64,000 bases of DNA from Ulva prolifera (taxonomy: Eukaryota > Chlorophyta > Ulvophyceae > Ulvales > Ulvaceae). The translations under genes and the position numbers were made by a program. Location of the stretch: assembly GCA_023078555.1 (NCBI GenBank), contig CM041204.1, positions 2,448,430-2,512,429 of the forward strand, read 5' to 3'. Below the pieces are notes generated by a model. The model had not been told where the DNA came from, did no database searches, and worked only from the letters and a program-made list of their open reading frames with translations. Shown piece after piece: positions 56,173-64,000 of the stretch; position 1 is the first letter of the stretch; the number at the start of each line of letters is the position of its first letter.

Positions 56173-56923
56173 CCTGTCGGATCAGCAGATCCTGTCGAAG
56201 TGTGGAGATGGATTTTCTAGCGCACCGCCGCATGCCATGTATCTCCACCAGCCGTCCATGCTGTTGACGCCAGTGCAAAACCAGCTGAAATGCTCCTGTG
56301 CTATGGCACTGTATGCACAGCTTCCAAAGAGCTTCCAAACAAATGGCAAAAATATCAGCTGTCAGTTCAATGTTTAGTCATGGCAGCAGAGACGGGCATT
56401 CGGACAACCGCAAACTGCACTTGCAGTTGAGCTACGCAGCTTGCAAGCTGGGGCACTGGAGCCGCAATTCCCGGCAGCCAAGGAGCTGAAAGTCCGTGCA
56501 AACGCCGCGGCACATGCACGATGCTCATGAGCTGTCTGTGGCTGCTCCCCGTGTTCGAGACCTCGGAGGGTCACGTAAATGTGCGATCATGCCACCTCCC
56601 CGCGGATCGCAGCGCCTCGCAGCGGCTCACACTGCCGCGTTTCTTACTTTGATACCTGTGTAGTCTAGAATAAACACATACGGGGCGCGCAGAGGGCGGC
56701 GGTGTGTATATATGGAAGGGTTGACCATCTGGGCTCCAGTTTCCCCGACTGTGATCGCCGCACCGCTGTCACCGTTGATCTTGAGCAGCACACGTACACT
56801 TATAAGAGTTTCAGCAGAAGTATCTTTGGAGCCAAGGGGAATACCTTAGCGTAGCCATAGGCCAGTCACAGCTTCGACCGGACGTGGAATTTACCTGAGT
56901 GGCTGTAGTGGCTGTTTGACACA

Positions 56924-57454
56924 ATGGACGCCACCGCTGTTGCAATCAGCGTTCTCAGTGCATCAGTTGCCTTCGTCGGTCTCGTGTTTTCTGCGTTGGC
57001 ATTTGCCCGAAGCTCGCCCGCCAAGATTTACAAGCGCGAACAGGACAAGGCGATGCGCAAACTGGCAACCCAGACTCTGCTGATGGACCGGAATATGGGG
57101 CTGATTACTGAAGCCGCGAGAGCGGCGAGGTATGAGGCGCAACGACTGAAAGCACTATTCGACAATGGTGAGCTACGAGATCCACACGTGGCGGGACTCG
57201 ACCTGCGAGACTATGATGGCAGCGTTGTGGGGTGCGACCTTTGCACTGCAGAACTGTCTTTGGCGTCGCTGTTCCTGACTCCGCAGCTTCAAGCCTGGCA
57301 AGGAGCGAGTGCAAATGCTGTTCAAGCACCCGGAACGCATCCATGCATGCGACCATGTGTGGAGCTTTACGACGGAGAGACATTCGCATTCAAGAGGTCA
57401 ACACTTGCATTACACGATTGCATCGCATGGCGTTGGCCTCTCAACACTGCATAA
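56924..57454 (+). CDS. Unrecognised 176-aa protein with N-terminal membrane segment
   Basis: The ATG at 56924 sits in a good context (ACACAATGGAC), and a TATA-like GTATATATGG lies about 215 bp upstream. Residues about 3-28 (AVAISVLSASVAFVGLVFSA then LAFARSS) form one hydrophobic segment followed by basic residues (YKREQDKAMRK), which fits a membrane anchor or signal anchor. The rest is helical, with a cysteine pair (CDLC) near residue 103-106. The stop is at 57454, only 63 bp before the LINE at 57518, so the gene may once have continued further or be spliced across. No family recognised. Confidence 0.4.
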   Translation: MDATAVAISVLSASVAFVGLVFSALAFARSSPAKIYKREQDKAMRKLATQTLLMDRNMGLITEAARAARYEAQRLKALFDNGELRDPHVAGLDLRDYDGSVVGCDLCTAELSLASLFLTPQLQAWQGASANAVQAPGTHPCMRPCVELYDGETFAFKRSTLALHDCIAWRWPLNTA

Positions 57455-57517
57455 CGCAAGTTACAGTCGTAGGAGATCGAACGTCGCCCCGGTGCCGACG
57501 TCCCCGCTGTACATGTG

Positions 57518-60500
57518 TTACAAGGACAAAGGCAGCAAGTCGGGCAGCACCGCGAAAGGAGCAAGCAGACGAAGCAAACACCAAGACACCCACGAACATC
57601 TCACCCATCACCGGCGCAGCAAGCGACACAGATCCGCAGACCGCCAAGCACACACCCACACACCATCACACACACGCACAGACCCACACACCCACAAACC
57701 CAAACCCACACACGCGCACGCAAAAACCCCACGGCCGACACACAACATCACAACCACCAGCACCACAACGCCCGCCGCCGTACGACAGGGCCAAACCCAA
57801 CACACTGCTGCCTGAGGCCGCCCATCATGGCCGCCCGATTGCCGGGGGCCGCCCTGGCCCCAAGACCCACCCCCACCCCACCAAGCCACAGCATACCACG
57901 CCAGCCCGGCACACCGCCGCGCAGCCCCGCCGGCCCACGCCGCACCGCACCTAGGACACTGCATCGCCCAAGCCGTTCCGCAGTCCCCGCACATGCCAAC
58001 GAAGGCATCCCGCACACCCATCGGACCCGGCCCAGCCGGAGTCAGAGGCCACAGGTCGGTGGCGTCAAGCGGACGGGGCGCCCAAGGGGCATCCCACCGC
58101 TCAGGCCGGATGGCCTGTAAGCGGCGAGAGGTCATCAGACGGGACTGTGAGTCCCGCCAAAACTGCCTTGCCCGCGTGACGTGCCATCAGCGGAGCTGCG
58201 GCGCGCACCTGGCGCGCCACTGCACGACAGAGCGTCGTCGAGAGATCGCGCATTGCGTTCTCCAGGAAACGCCGCCGAGAGGCCGCGCCAGACCCTGCAG
58301 CCACATCAGCAAGCCTGTTGAGGAATGCAAAGGCGGCCGGGCCAACACGGCCGTACGTCTCATGCGTCAGCGGGACCAGCGTGAACGCGCCCGCGCCGGC
58401 CCGGCCGTACTTTTCGCGTTTGCGCCGGTCGGCGGCCTCTGCCGAGGCACCGTCGCGGAGCGCCGCGGCGCTGACGTTCGAGGAAGCCAGCGGGTGGGTG
58501 ACGCACACGTCGCCGATGACCGGCGCGCCCGGGAAGAACGCGAGGATGTCGCCCCGCTGTGCGGGTCTGCGGGACCGGGGCACTGCCTGCGACGGGGCAG
58601 CTGGTGCTTGGACCGACTGCTGCGGTGCTTGCGGCACTGCCTGCGCGGTGTGGGGGGCGGCCGCACCAGCGGGGGCTTCGGCACCGGTCGCCGTCGTGGC
58701 AGCACAGGAGGACGCAAGGACAGCCGCGTACGTGAGGGAAGAGGGTGCCTGGGCGCCATGGGAGAGAGCGGGCGCGACCGCGGCGGGGGCGGGGGAGGTT
58801 GCGAGGTGGTCGGCCGTGGGGGACGGCGTCGCGCTGTCGGGGCATGCTGGAGCAGGCTGCGGGATGGTGGGGGACGGGGCCTGGGCGCCATGAGGAGGAG
58901 CGGGCGCGACCGAGGCCTGGTTGGGTGAGGATTTGGTGGTGAGTGACGGGGAAGCTGCGTCCGTGCTGTCCGGGACGTTGCGGGTGAGCCCAATGCCGGG
59001 GCCGAGGCCGCGGGGGAGCCTGCTCATGTGAGGCTCGACCGCTGATGCGATTCCGCCGCGTGCCATGATGCGGCGCCATGTCTCCATGACGAGATTGTGG
59101 CGGGCCACGACGGTACCCCACAGCGACTTGCAGATCAGCGAGTGCGTACCAGACGCATCACTGCGGCCACAGGGGCATTCAGAGGATGTGTCATCGTCGC
59201 CGCTGAGACGGGGCAGGAGGACTTCCCCGAGCCGGAGCCGCGCGTACACGCCAAACTCCAGGTCGGACAGGCCCGTCACTGGACCCGGGAGCGCCGTGAG
59301 CCAAGCCGATGCCATGGCCCCCATGCAGCTGCGTAATCTGGCTGCCGCCGCCTGGCCGTCTTCAGTGAACTGGGACGTCCGGCCACTGCCGGCCATGAAG
59401 AGCGCAGCAAACATGGCGGCCTTGCGCCCGTCAGCCTCAGCGCGCGATATCGCCCGCTGCAGCTGCGTCAGGCGCAGCTTCGCTGTGGTGTCCAGCGCCC
59501 ATGCTGCGGCGTCAGCAGGGCCGGCGCCGAGGTCGGCGATCGCGTGACCCCACGTCGCGCGTAGCCGGTCAAGGACACCCTGCAGCTCCACGGCTGCGCT
59601 GCCGCGGAACGGCCGGCCACGCTCAACACCGTCGACCAGCGCACACTGCGCCAGCGCAGCTGATGAAAGGCGTGCCGCATCTGCCACATCCGCGGTGTAG
59701 TGCCGGAGCCCCATGCCGCCATGGCGGTGAGGTAGGAGGGCCTGCTCGGCCTGAGCCTTGGTCAGGTCAGCCACATCCATGATGTTGCACAGGGCACGAA
59801 GCGTGGCGTCCTCGACGGTCGGCAGATAGTCCCGGAGCGCACCCCAGCTCGTGTTGCGGAGGAGGTGTGCCTCCCTGTGCTGGAGGCAGTAGTACAGGAC
59901 CGCCCACTTCGACTGCGCCGGCAGGGGCAGCCCGATCAGCTTGTCGATGAGCGCCGTTGTGTGCTGGCAGCGCTGCTTCACGTTGGCTTCAATGAAGGCG
60001 TCGGTGCCGAGCGGCGTGCCGCAGACCACAATCCCGTCCTCGGCGACCGTAGCCTGCAACTGCGCTGCCACATGGCGCGCTTTCTCCGGATCGGTGCAGT
60101 ACACGACGGTTTTCGCGCGGTTGCATGGATGGCGCGTGAGGATCGCGTTCGCAGCAGCCACCACACTGTCTGCATCGCCCTGCACATACGTATCATCATG
60201 GCAGGATGCGACAAGGGCGTTGGGGGCGAGCCGCTGCGCCTCTTTCAAGGTGGGGAGGTAGGCGAGCGCGAACAAGAGCGGCCCCAGGGGGTCGCCCTGT
60301 CGCACGCCTGTCTCGCTGCGCAGCTCCACGCAGGAGCCATCCGGGCGGCGGGCGAGGAGGGCGCTGCTCTGCCCATACACCGTTCGGAAGTATGGGAGAA
60401 GCTCCGGGAGCGATGCGGCGAGCTGCTCCTCCATTGCCTCCCGGGACATCACATTGAAGGCATTCTGCAGATCCGTGGACACCGTGACGGTGTCTGGCTT

Positions 60501-62941
60501 CGCAAAATCCGGCCTCAGGGCATGGCCCGGGATCTCGGCTCCCCCTTGGATGCCCACACCGATCTGCAGCGGGGTGAGGAGGGCACCGACGTCCGGCACG
60601 CACGCCAGTGCACAGATACTTGCCAGGCGCACAAACGCTTCACCGATCGCGATGGGCCTCGCCCCTCCTGCTGGCTTCTCGAGGGCGACAAGGCGGGATG
60701 CCAGGAGGTGCTCCAGGTGTGGCAGCCTGCCCGCCAGCATGAGATTGATGCACTTCCGCAAGATCTCGCCAGTGCGTTCATCGTACAGGCCTGCAATGCG
60801 GATGTGCTCGTACGTCCATCCGCTGGGGCCTGCTGCGGTGCCCCTCTTCAGGGAGTGCAGGATGGCCTCGAACTGTTCGGCGCCGATCTGGGCTGGTGCA
60901 GTCCCCTCGACGGAGGGCTGCTGGGGGCGGCCTGCCAGCGGGGGGGCGCGTGGGTGGAGCCCCTCGAGCTCACGGACGGTAGCGTCGTTGATCTCCATCA
61001 TCTTGAGGGCGTCGAGGCTGCGTGCGCCCTTGCCAACGTTGCCGAGGCGGCAGCTGCTGTCTATCCGGTCCGCCATGGCAGCGTCCTCAACCACTTGTGT
61101 GGGGGTGCGGCCTGGGTCCAGGCCCGCTGCCTCCCCCAGCGTCATTGCCCGGCGCGTGCGTGTTTTCAGCTCGCGCACACGCGCGATGATCCTGCGACTG
61201 CGGCCTTCGCTGGCCCTGTCATCTGCCAGGACATCGACCGGCAGATCGATGAGGCGGCCCACGGCCTTGACGATGCTGGGAGGGTGCTCTCGTTCCGTCG
61301 CATCGATGATCGCTGCACCCGCGTCAGCCACAGCCCCTGCCCAGGCCTCCCTGCCATGGAAGGCGACCGTCTGGTGGATGCGGGGAACCGGGCCCGAGGA
61401 CTGCGGAGATGGTGCTGATGGGTGTGTGGGGGCCGTGGACGGCTGGGGGTCGCGGCCGACACGACTGTGCTCTCCGATGTCCCGCATGTGCGAATCTCGC
61501 GCCGCCTCGCCGTGGATCTCGGCGCGCGAGACGTCTGGGGCGATGTCTCCGGGGTCTGGCGGGCGTGCCTGCGCCGCTCTCTGCGCCGAGTGACTCCCGT
61601 CACGGGGGCTGCCTGTTGCGGGGGCCGCTATAGGGGCTGTCCCTGCGTGCATGGACCCAGATAGCGCAGGGTCTGAGGGACCGGCCTGCAGCGGCTGCTC
61701 TCGGCTCATCGCATGTCTCAATGCATGGGGGACGGCCGCCTCAGGGGTAGGCTCAGGCGCCCCTCGCGTGCCTCCCACCCCATGCAGTGTTGTTGTCTGG
61801 TGGGGGTGGGGAGCAGGCATGGAGCTCGTCGCCGGCATATCGTCCTCATGCATTTCGTCATCCGAGGGGAGTGTGGGTGACGGGACGTCACCTGAGGGGA
61901 TATGGCCGCCAGCCGGGCTGCCCGCGGTCCACTGGTGCACATCTTTCGATGCCAGGACCATGTCGGAGCGGGCAGCCGGCTGTTCCAGCGGCCCAGTGGT
62001 GCCTCCGCTGCCGCTCGTAGCCCCAGGGAGCAGCGGGTCGGGGTCCCGCGCGTCCTGGTCGCAGCGCGACGCTCGGTGCACCAAGGCGTCGTCCGCTTGC
62101 GGCGGCTCGTGGCGGCAGCGGTCCTCCCGCGCGTGCTGCGCAGCGATCGCAGCTGGTGAGGAGCTTGGTGCAGACGGTCCTTGCTGGGGAAGCAGCTGAT
62201 CCCTGCTCCTGCCGCGCTGCTGCAGTTGCGGCTGCCGATCGTGCGGGCAGTTCGCTGCGTGCTTCATTAGGCCCCCACTGATGGTCGAGAACGGGAGTCT
62301 GCAGAATGGGCACGGCTGCCAGCTGTGCAGGGCCAGCTGATCCGTCGAGTACACATGGCCTGGATGCTGTCTACGGCAGTGATCGGGCAGGCGCCCTTTC
62401 TTGACCTGCTCCTCGCACACAGGACATGGTAGCTCCTCTTCCGGTTCCTTCCTTCGCCTCCGCTGAACCTGTCGAACACTCGGCATTCCTGCCTAAGCTC
62501 CGTTGAGGCACGTCGACGTCGTTTGGGCAGGGCGGCAAACGATCAGTTCGCCTGGTGCATCCGCACCCACAGAAAGTATGGGCCAAGAACGAGTTCGTGA
62601 CCCCGCTGTCGAGGACAAAATAAGACGTCAAATTATTTATCATACACTGTCGCAGGCTCCAGAGTAGGAGGCTGGGCCGGAGGGCGGATCAGCACTTGGC
62701 TGCGCAGAGCGGAAGCACGGTGGCTGCACTAGGCGCAGGACCCGGCGCTAAAGCCGCTTCGACCTACTGCGGCTGTGTTTTACAAAAATTAATTTCTAAG
62801 TTATCGTTCTGGGACCTGCCGGAGGCGGAACCGCAACGCGCGGCGAGCAGAGCGAGCCACGCATTCAGAACAAACAAAGAAGGTCACTCGACAGACGTGT
62901 AGTTCATGACTTAGCCACTGTGTAAGCAAATTTTCGTGTAT
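57518..62941 (-). mobile_element. LINE family B, apparently full length
   Basis: This R2/NeSL-type LINE is on the minus strand. The 3' end at 57518 has the family terminus (TTTGTCCTTGTAA), preceded by a CA/GT-rich 3' UTR of about 580 bp. GCTGTACATGTG at 57506-57517 and GCTGTACAAGTG at 62942-62953 match at 11 of 12 positions and are the candidate target duplication, giving a length of 5.4 kb and a 5' UTR of about 455 bp. The single ORF is uninterrupted. Confidence 0.75.
58101..62486 (-). CDS. LINE-B polyprotein: zinc fingers, reverse transcriptase, restriction-like endonuclease
   Basis: The product is 1461 aa. A C2H2 finger (C21, C24, H36, H41) is followed by a second one (CPFC...KHAANC, about residues 58-80), as in the DNA-binding heads of R2/NeSL-type LINEs. 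A long Pro/Ser/Ala-rich linker follows. The reverse transcriptase runs from about residue 548 to 850, with RPIAIGEAFVRLASICALAC, VSTDLQNAFNVMSREAM (about 670), GVRQGDPLGPLLFAL (about 732) and the catalytic CHDD (about 762; the usual FxDD or YxDD varied). A knuckle CPCG...THSLIC followed by RHN lies at about 1107. The endonuclease core RGDILAFFPGAPVIGDV is at about 1314, followed by FTLVPLTHETYGRVG. It reverse-transcribes its own RNA at a nicked chromosomal target. All motifs are present, so it may still be active. Confidence 0.88.
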   Translation of the reverse strand: MPSVRQVQRRRRKEPEEELPCPVCEEQVKKGRLPDHCRRQHPGHVYSTDQLALHSWQPCPFCRLPFSTISGGLMKHAANCPHDRQPQLQQRGRSRDQLLPQQGPSAPSSSPAAIAAQHAREDRCRHEPPQADDALVHRASRCDQDARDPDPLLPGATSGSGGTTGPLEQPAARSDMVLASKDVHQWTAGSPAGGHIPSGDVPSPTLPSDDEMHEDDMPATSSMPAPHPHQTTTLHGVGGTRGAPEPTPEAAVPHALRHAMSREQPLQAGPSDPALSGSMHAGTAPIAAPATGSPRDGSHSAQRAAQARPPDPGDIAPDVSRAEIHGEAARDSHMRDIGEHSRVGRDPQPSTAPTHPSAPSPQSSGPVPRIHQTVAFHGREAWAGAVADAGAAIIDATEREHPPSIVKAVGRLIDLPVDVLADDRASEGRSRRIIARVRELKTRTRRAMTLGEAAGLDPGRTPTQVVEDAAMADRIDSSCRLGNVGKGARSLDALKMMEINDATVRELEGLHPRAPPLAGRPQQPSVEGTAPAQIGAEQFEAILHSLKRGTAAGPSGWTYEHIRIAGLYDERTGEILRKCINLMLAGRLPHLEHLLASRLVALEKPAGGARPIAIGEAFVRLASICALACVPDVGALLTPLQIGVGIQGGAEIPGHALRPDFAKPDTVTVSTDLQNAFNVMSREAMEEQLAASLPELLPYFRTVYGQSSALLARRPDGSCVELRSETGVRQGDPLGPLLFALAYLPTLKEAQRLAPNALVASCHDDTYVQGDADSVVAAANAILTRHPCNRAKTVVYCTDPEKARHVAAQLQATVAEDGIVVCGTPLGTDAFIEANVKQRCQHTTALIDKLIGLPLPAQSKWAVLYYCLQHREAHLLRNTSWGALRDYLPTVEDATLRALCNIMDVADLTKAQAEQALLPHRHGGMGLRHYTADVADAARLSSAALAQCALVDGVERGRPFRGSAAVELQGVLDRLRATWGHAIADLGAGPADAAAWALDTTAKLRLTQLQRAISRAEADGRKAAMFAALFMAGSGRTSQFTEDGQAAAARLRSCMGAMASAWLTALPGPVTGLSDLEFGVYARLRLGEVLLPRLSGDDDTSSECPCGRSDASGTHSLICKSLWGTVVARHNLVMETWRRIMARGGIASAVEPHMSRLPRGLGPGIGLTRNVPDSTDAASPSLTTKSSPNQASVAPAPPHGAQAPSPTIPQPAPACPDSATPSPTADHLATSPAPAAVAPALSHGAQAPSSLTYAAVLASSCAATTATGAEAPAGAAAPHTAQAVPQAPQQSVQAPAAPSQAVPRSRRPAQRGDILAFFPGAPVIGDVCVTHPLASSNVSAAALRDGASAEAADRRKREKYGRAGAGAFTLVPLTHETYGRVGPAAFAFLNRLADVAAGSGAASRRRFLENAMRDLSTTLCRAVARQVRAAAPLMARHAGKAVLAGLTVPSDDLSPLTGHPA

Positions 62942-62953
62942 GCTGTACAAGTG

Positions 62954-64000
62954 ACCCTCCTCGTCTCTTCAGCTTTCGCTCCCGTGAAGAAAGCTACGCT
63001 GGTAAGTAGCTACCTAGCTAGGTATATTGGCAGCTAGCACCTAGGGGTAGAGCTCTACCCGGGTCCCTTGGGCCCTGGAGTCAGTTACCAGGTATTCATA
63101 TTTTGACCTTCTCCAGCCGCTTTCAAATTTGAACATGCCTGTGCACGCAAATCGGCGGAATCTGTGGAATACAGGCCCAGCGCAAAGAAATGTCTGTCCA
63201 CAGCCCTGCGCTACAGAGATGTACGCTGGAGACGGCTGGAGAGCAGAATTCCAGTGTGCCGGGATACACAATGCTGGCCGGCTGCTTTGGACGAAAGCTA
63301 CTAGTGTAGTAAGGAGAAGCAAATAACTACAGCAGGGGATCGATATCCGGAGTGTGGGCCAAGACGGTGCAGCTGCCGGCAGCCGCTTTCACCTGCTGCT
63401 TTTCAGGGCAGATCTGACGGAAAGATCAGACCACAATTGAATGCGCCACCAGCAAGCCAGCATAACCATTCTGCGGCGCCGCTGATACAGGCACAGCATG
63501 TCATGCTTGAACGACGGACAGCAGATGCACGCATGCTGCACAACAACTGTCCTGAAGCCGGACCAAGACAAATTTGGTCTGAATCATCTGACTACGTACA
63601 TCACATTGTACGCCACGGCACAATCCGCTACATCTGCTAGGCTATCTTGTGTGTACTGTGACGATGTGGCCATGGCACCCGTCCAGCGCTTCGAAGAGTG
63701 ACCATGGCCTGACGACGTTGCTCAGCTGGCCTCCAGGGAGCAATGTGGCTACAAGCGTCACTTGGCAGTGATCGGCATCTCCACTGGCCGTCAAAGAAAG
63801 AGAATAGAAATGAATCTTAATCTGCTGCATCTCCAATGTGGATGCTACATCCTGCGGCCAGCAGCTATCTGTCCGGACCGCGAATGCGCCCTGCCTCTGC
63901 TTCTGATGCAGGCACATGACCGCCACTGGCTTTGGCAGCCATTTCTGACCTCAGGCTTCTGCATGCGTGACGATGTTATGTTTACTCCAGCAATGCTGTC
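62954..64000. other. End of window, no gene recognised
   Basis: Only ORFs under 100 codons are present. Short self-complementary patches occur at about 63008-63030 (TAGCTACCTAGCTAGGTA) and 63046-63062 (GGTAGAGCTCTACC). No relation to the LRR family or the LINE families is seen. Confidence 0.4.

Larger units (their letters stand above)
54724..56900. other. Intergenic with hairpins and small relics
   Basis: It contains a hairpin at 54846-54901, a 22-bp LINE-B insertion at 55073-55094, a perfect 11-bp-stem hairpin at 55885-55911, and an LRR scrap at about 56105-56172. A TATA-like GTATATATGG lies at about 56706. No gene is recognised. Confidence 0.45.

Noticed and set aside
59865-61418. 517-codon plus-strand ORF
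   Set aside because: It is antisense to the LINE-B reverse transcriptase frame, which has clear conserved motifs; GC-rich coding sequence often leaves the opposite strand open.
63008-63062. Short palindromes near the window end
   Set aside because: They are too short and isolated to assign to any element or RNA.

Overview
This is a nuclear window from a eukaryote, most likely a green alga (Chlorophyta-type). The evidence is short GT-AG introns, large gene-poor gaps, C2H2 and R2-like mobile elements, and transposable elements whose 3' ends all finish in TGTAA, the known chlorophyte poly(A) signal. Base composition is moderately GC-rich. No bacterial features, tRNA or rRNA genes were recognised. 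Species cannot be named from the sequence.

Layout. About 1-11.5 kb is one large EnSpm/CACTA-like DNA transposon. It has an 11-bp terminal inverted repeat at each end, clusters of GGTGCGC palindromes near both ends, a multi-exon Tnp2-type transposase (about 10.56 down to 5.56 kb) and a second multi-exon gene (about 4.5 down to 1.9 kb). From 11.8 to 13.2 kb lies a minisatellite of about 15 units of 97 bp. From 15.7 to 50.0 kb runs a cluster of at least eight minus-strand paralogues plus several gene relics. Six look intact (about 709-735 aa) and share one structure: an 87-90 aa first exon, a phase-0 intron of 106-136 bp, and one long LRR exon. The first exon plus the start of the second resembles the SKP1/POZ fold; it is followed by an F-box-like LPxHxxxxIL helix and a leucine-rich repeat domain. 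I infer a single-chain CUL1/SCF-type substrate receptor family, expanding by tandem duplication. This is the best candidate here for an undescribed system. Intergenic blocks between the genes are duplicated with them.

The cluster is heavily marked by mobile elements. A 1.9-kb TIR transposon with a perfect 8-bp target duplication sits inside one paralogue. A tRNA-related SINE family is present, one copy of which has an empty counterpart site in a duplicated unit. There are three LINE families of the R2/NeSL type with restriction-like endonuclease. From 50.5 to 62.9 kb is a nest of these LINEs, including a LINE inside a LINE, insertions of only 22-48 bp, and an apparently whole element (57.5-62.9 kb) with an uninterrupted 1461-aa ORF. 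Two unrecognised plus-strand ORFs (53.5-54.5 kb and 56.9-57.5 kb) may be host genes.

All exon boundaries are read by eye from reading frame, paralogue alignment and splice consensus; no search or transcript data were available.
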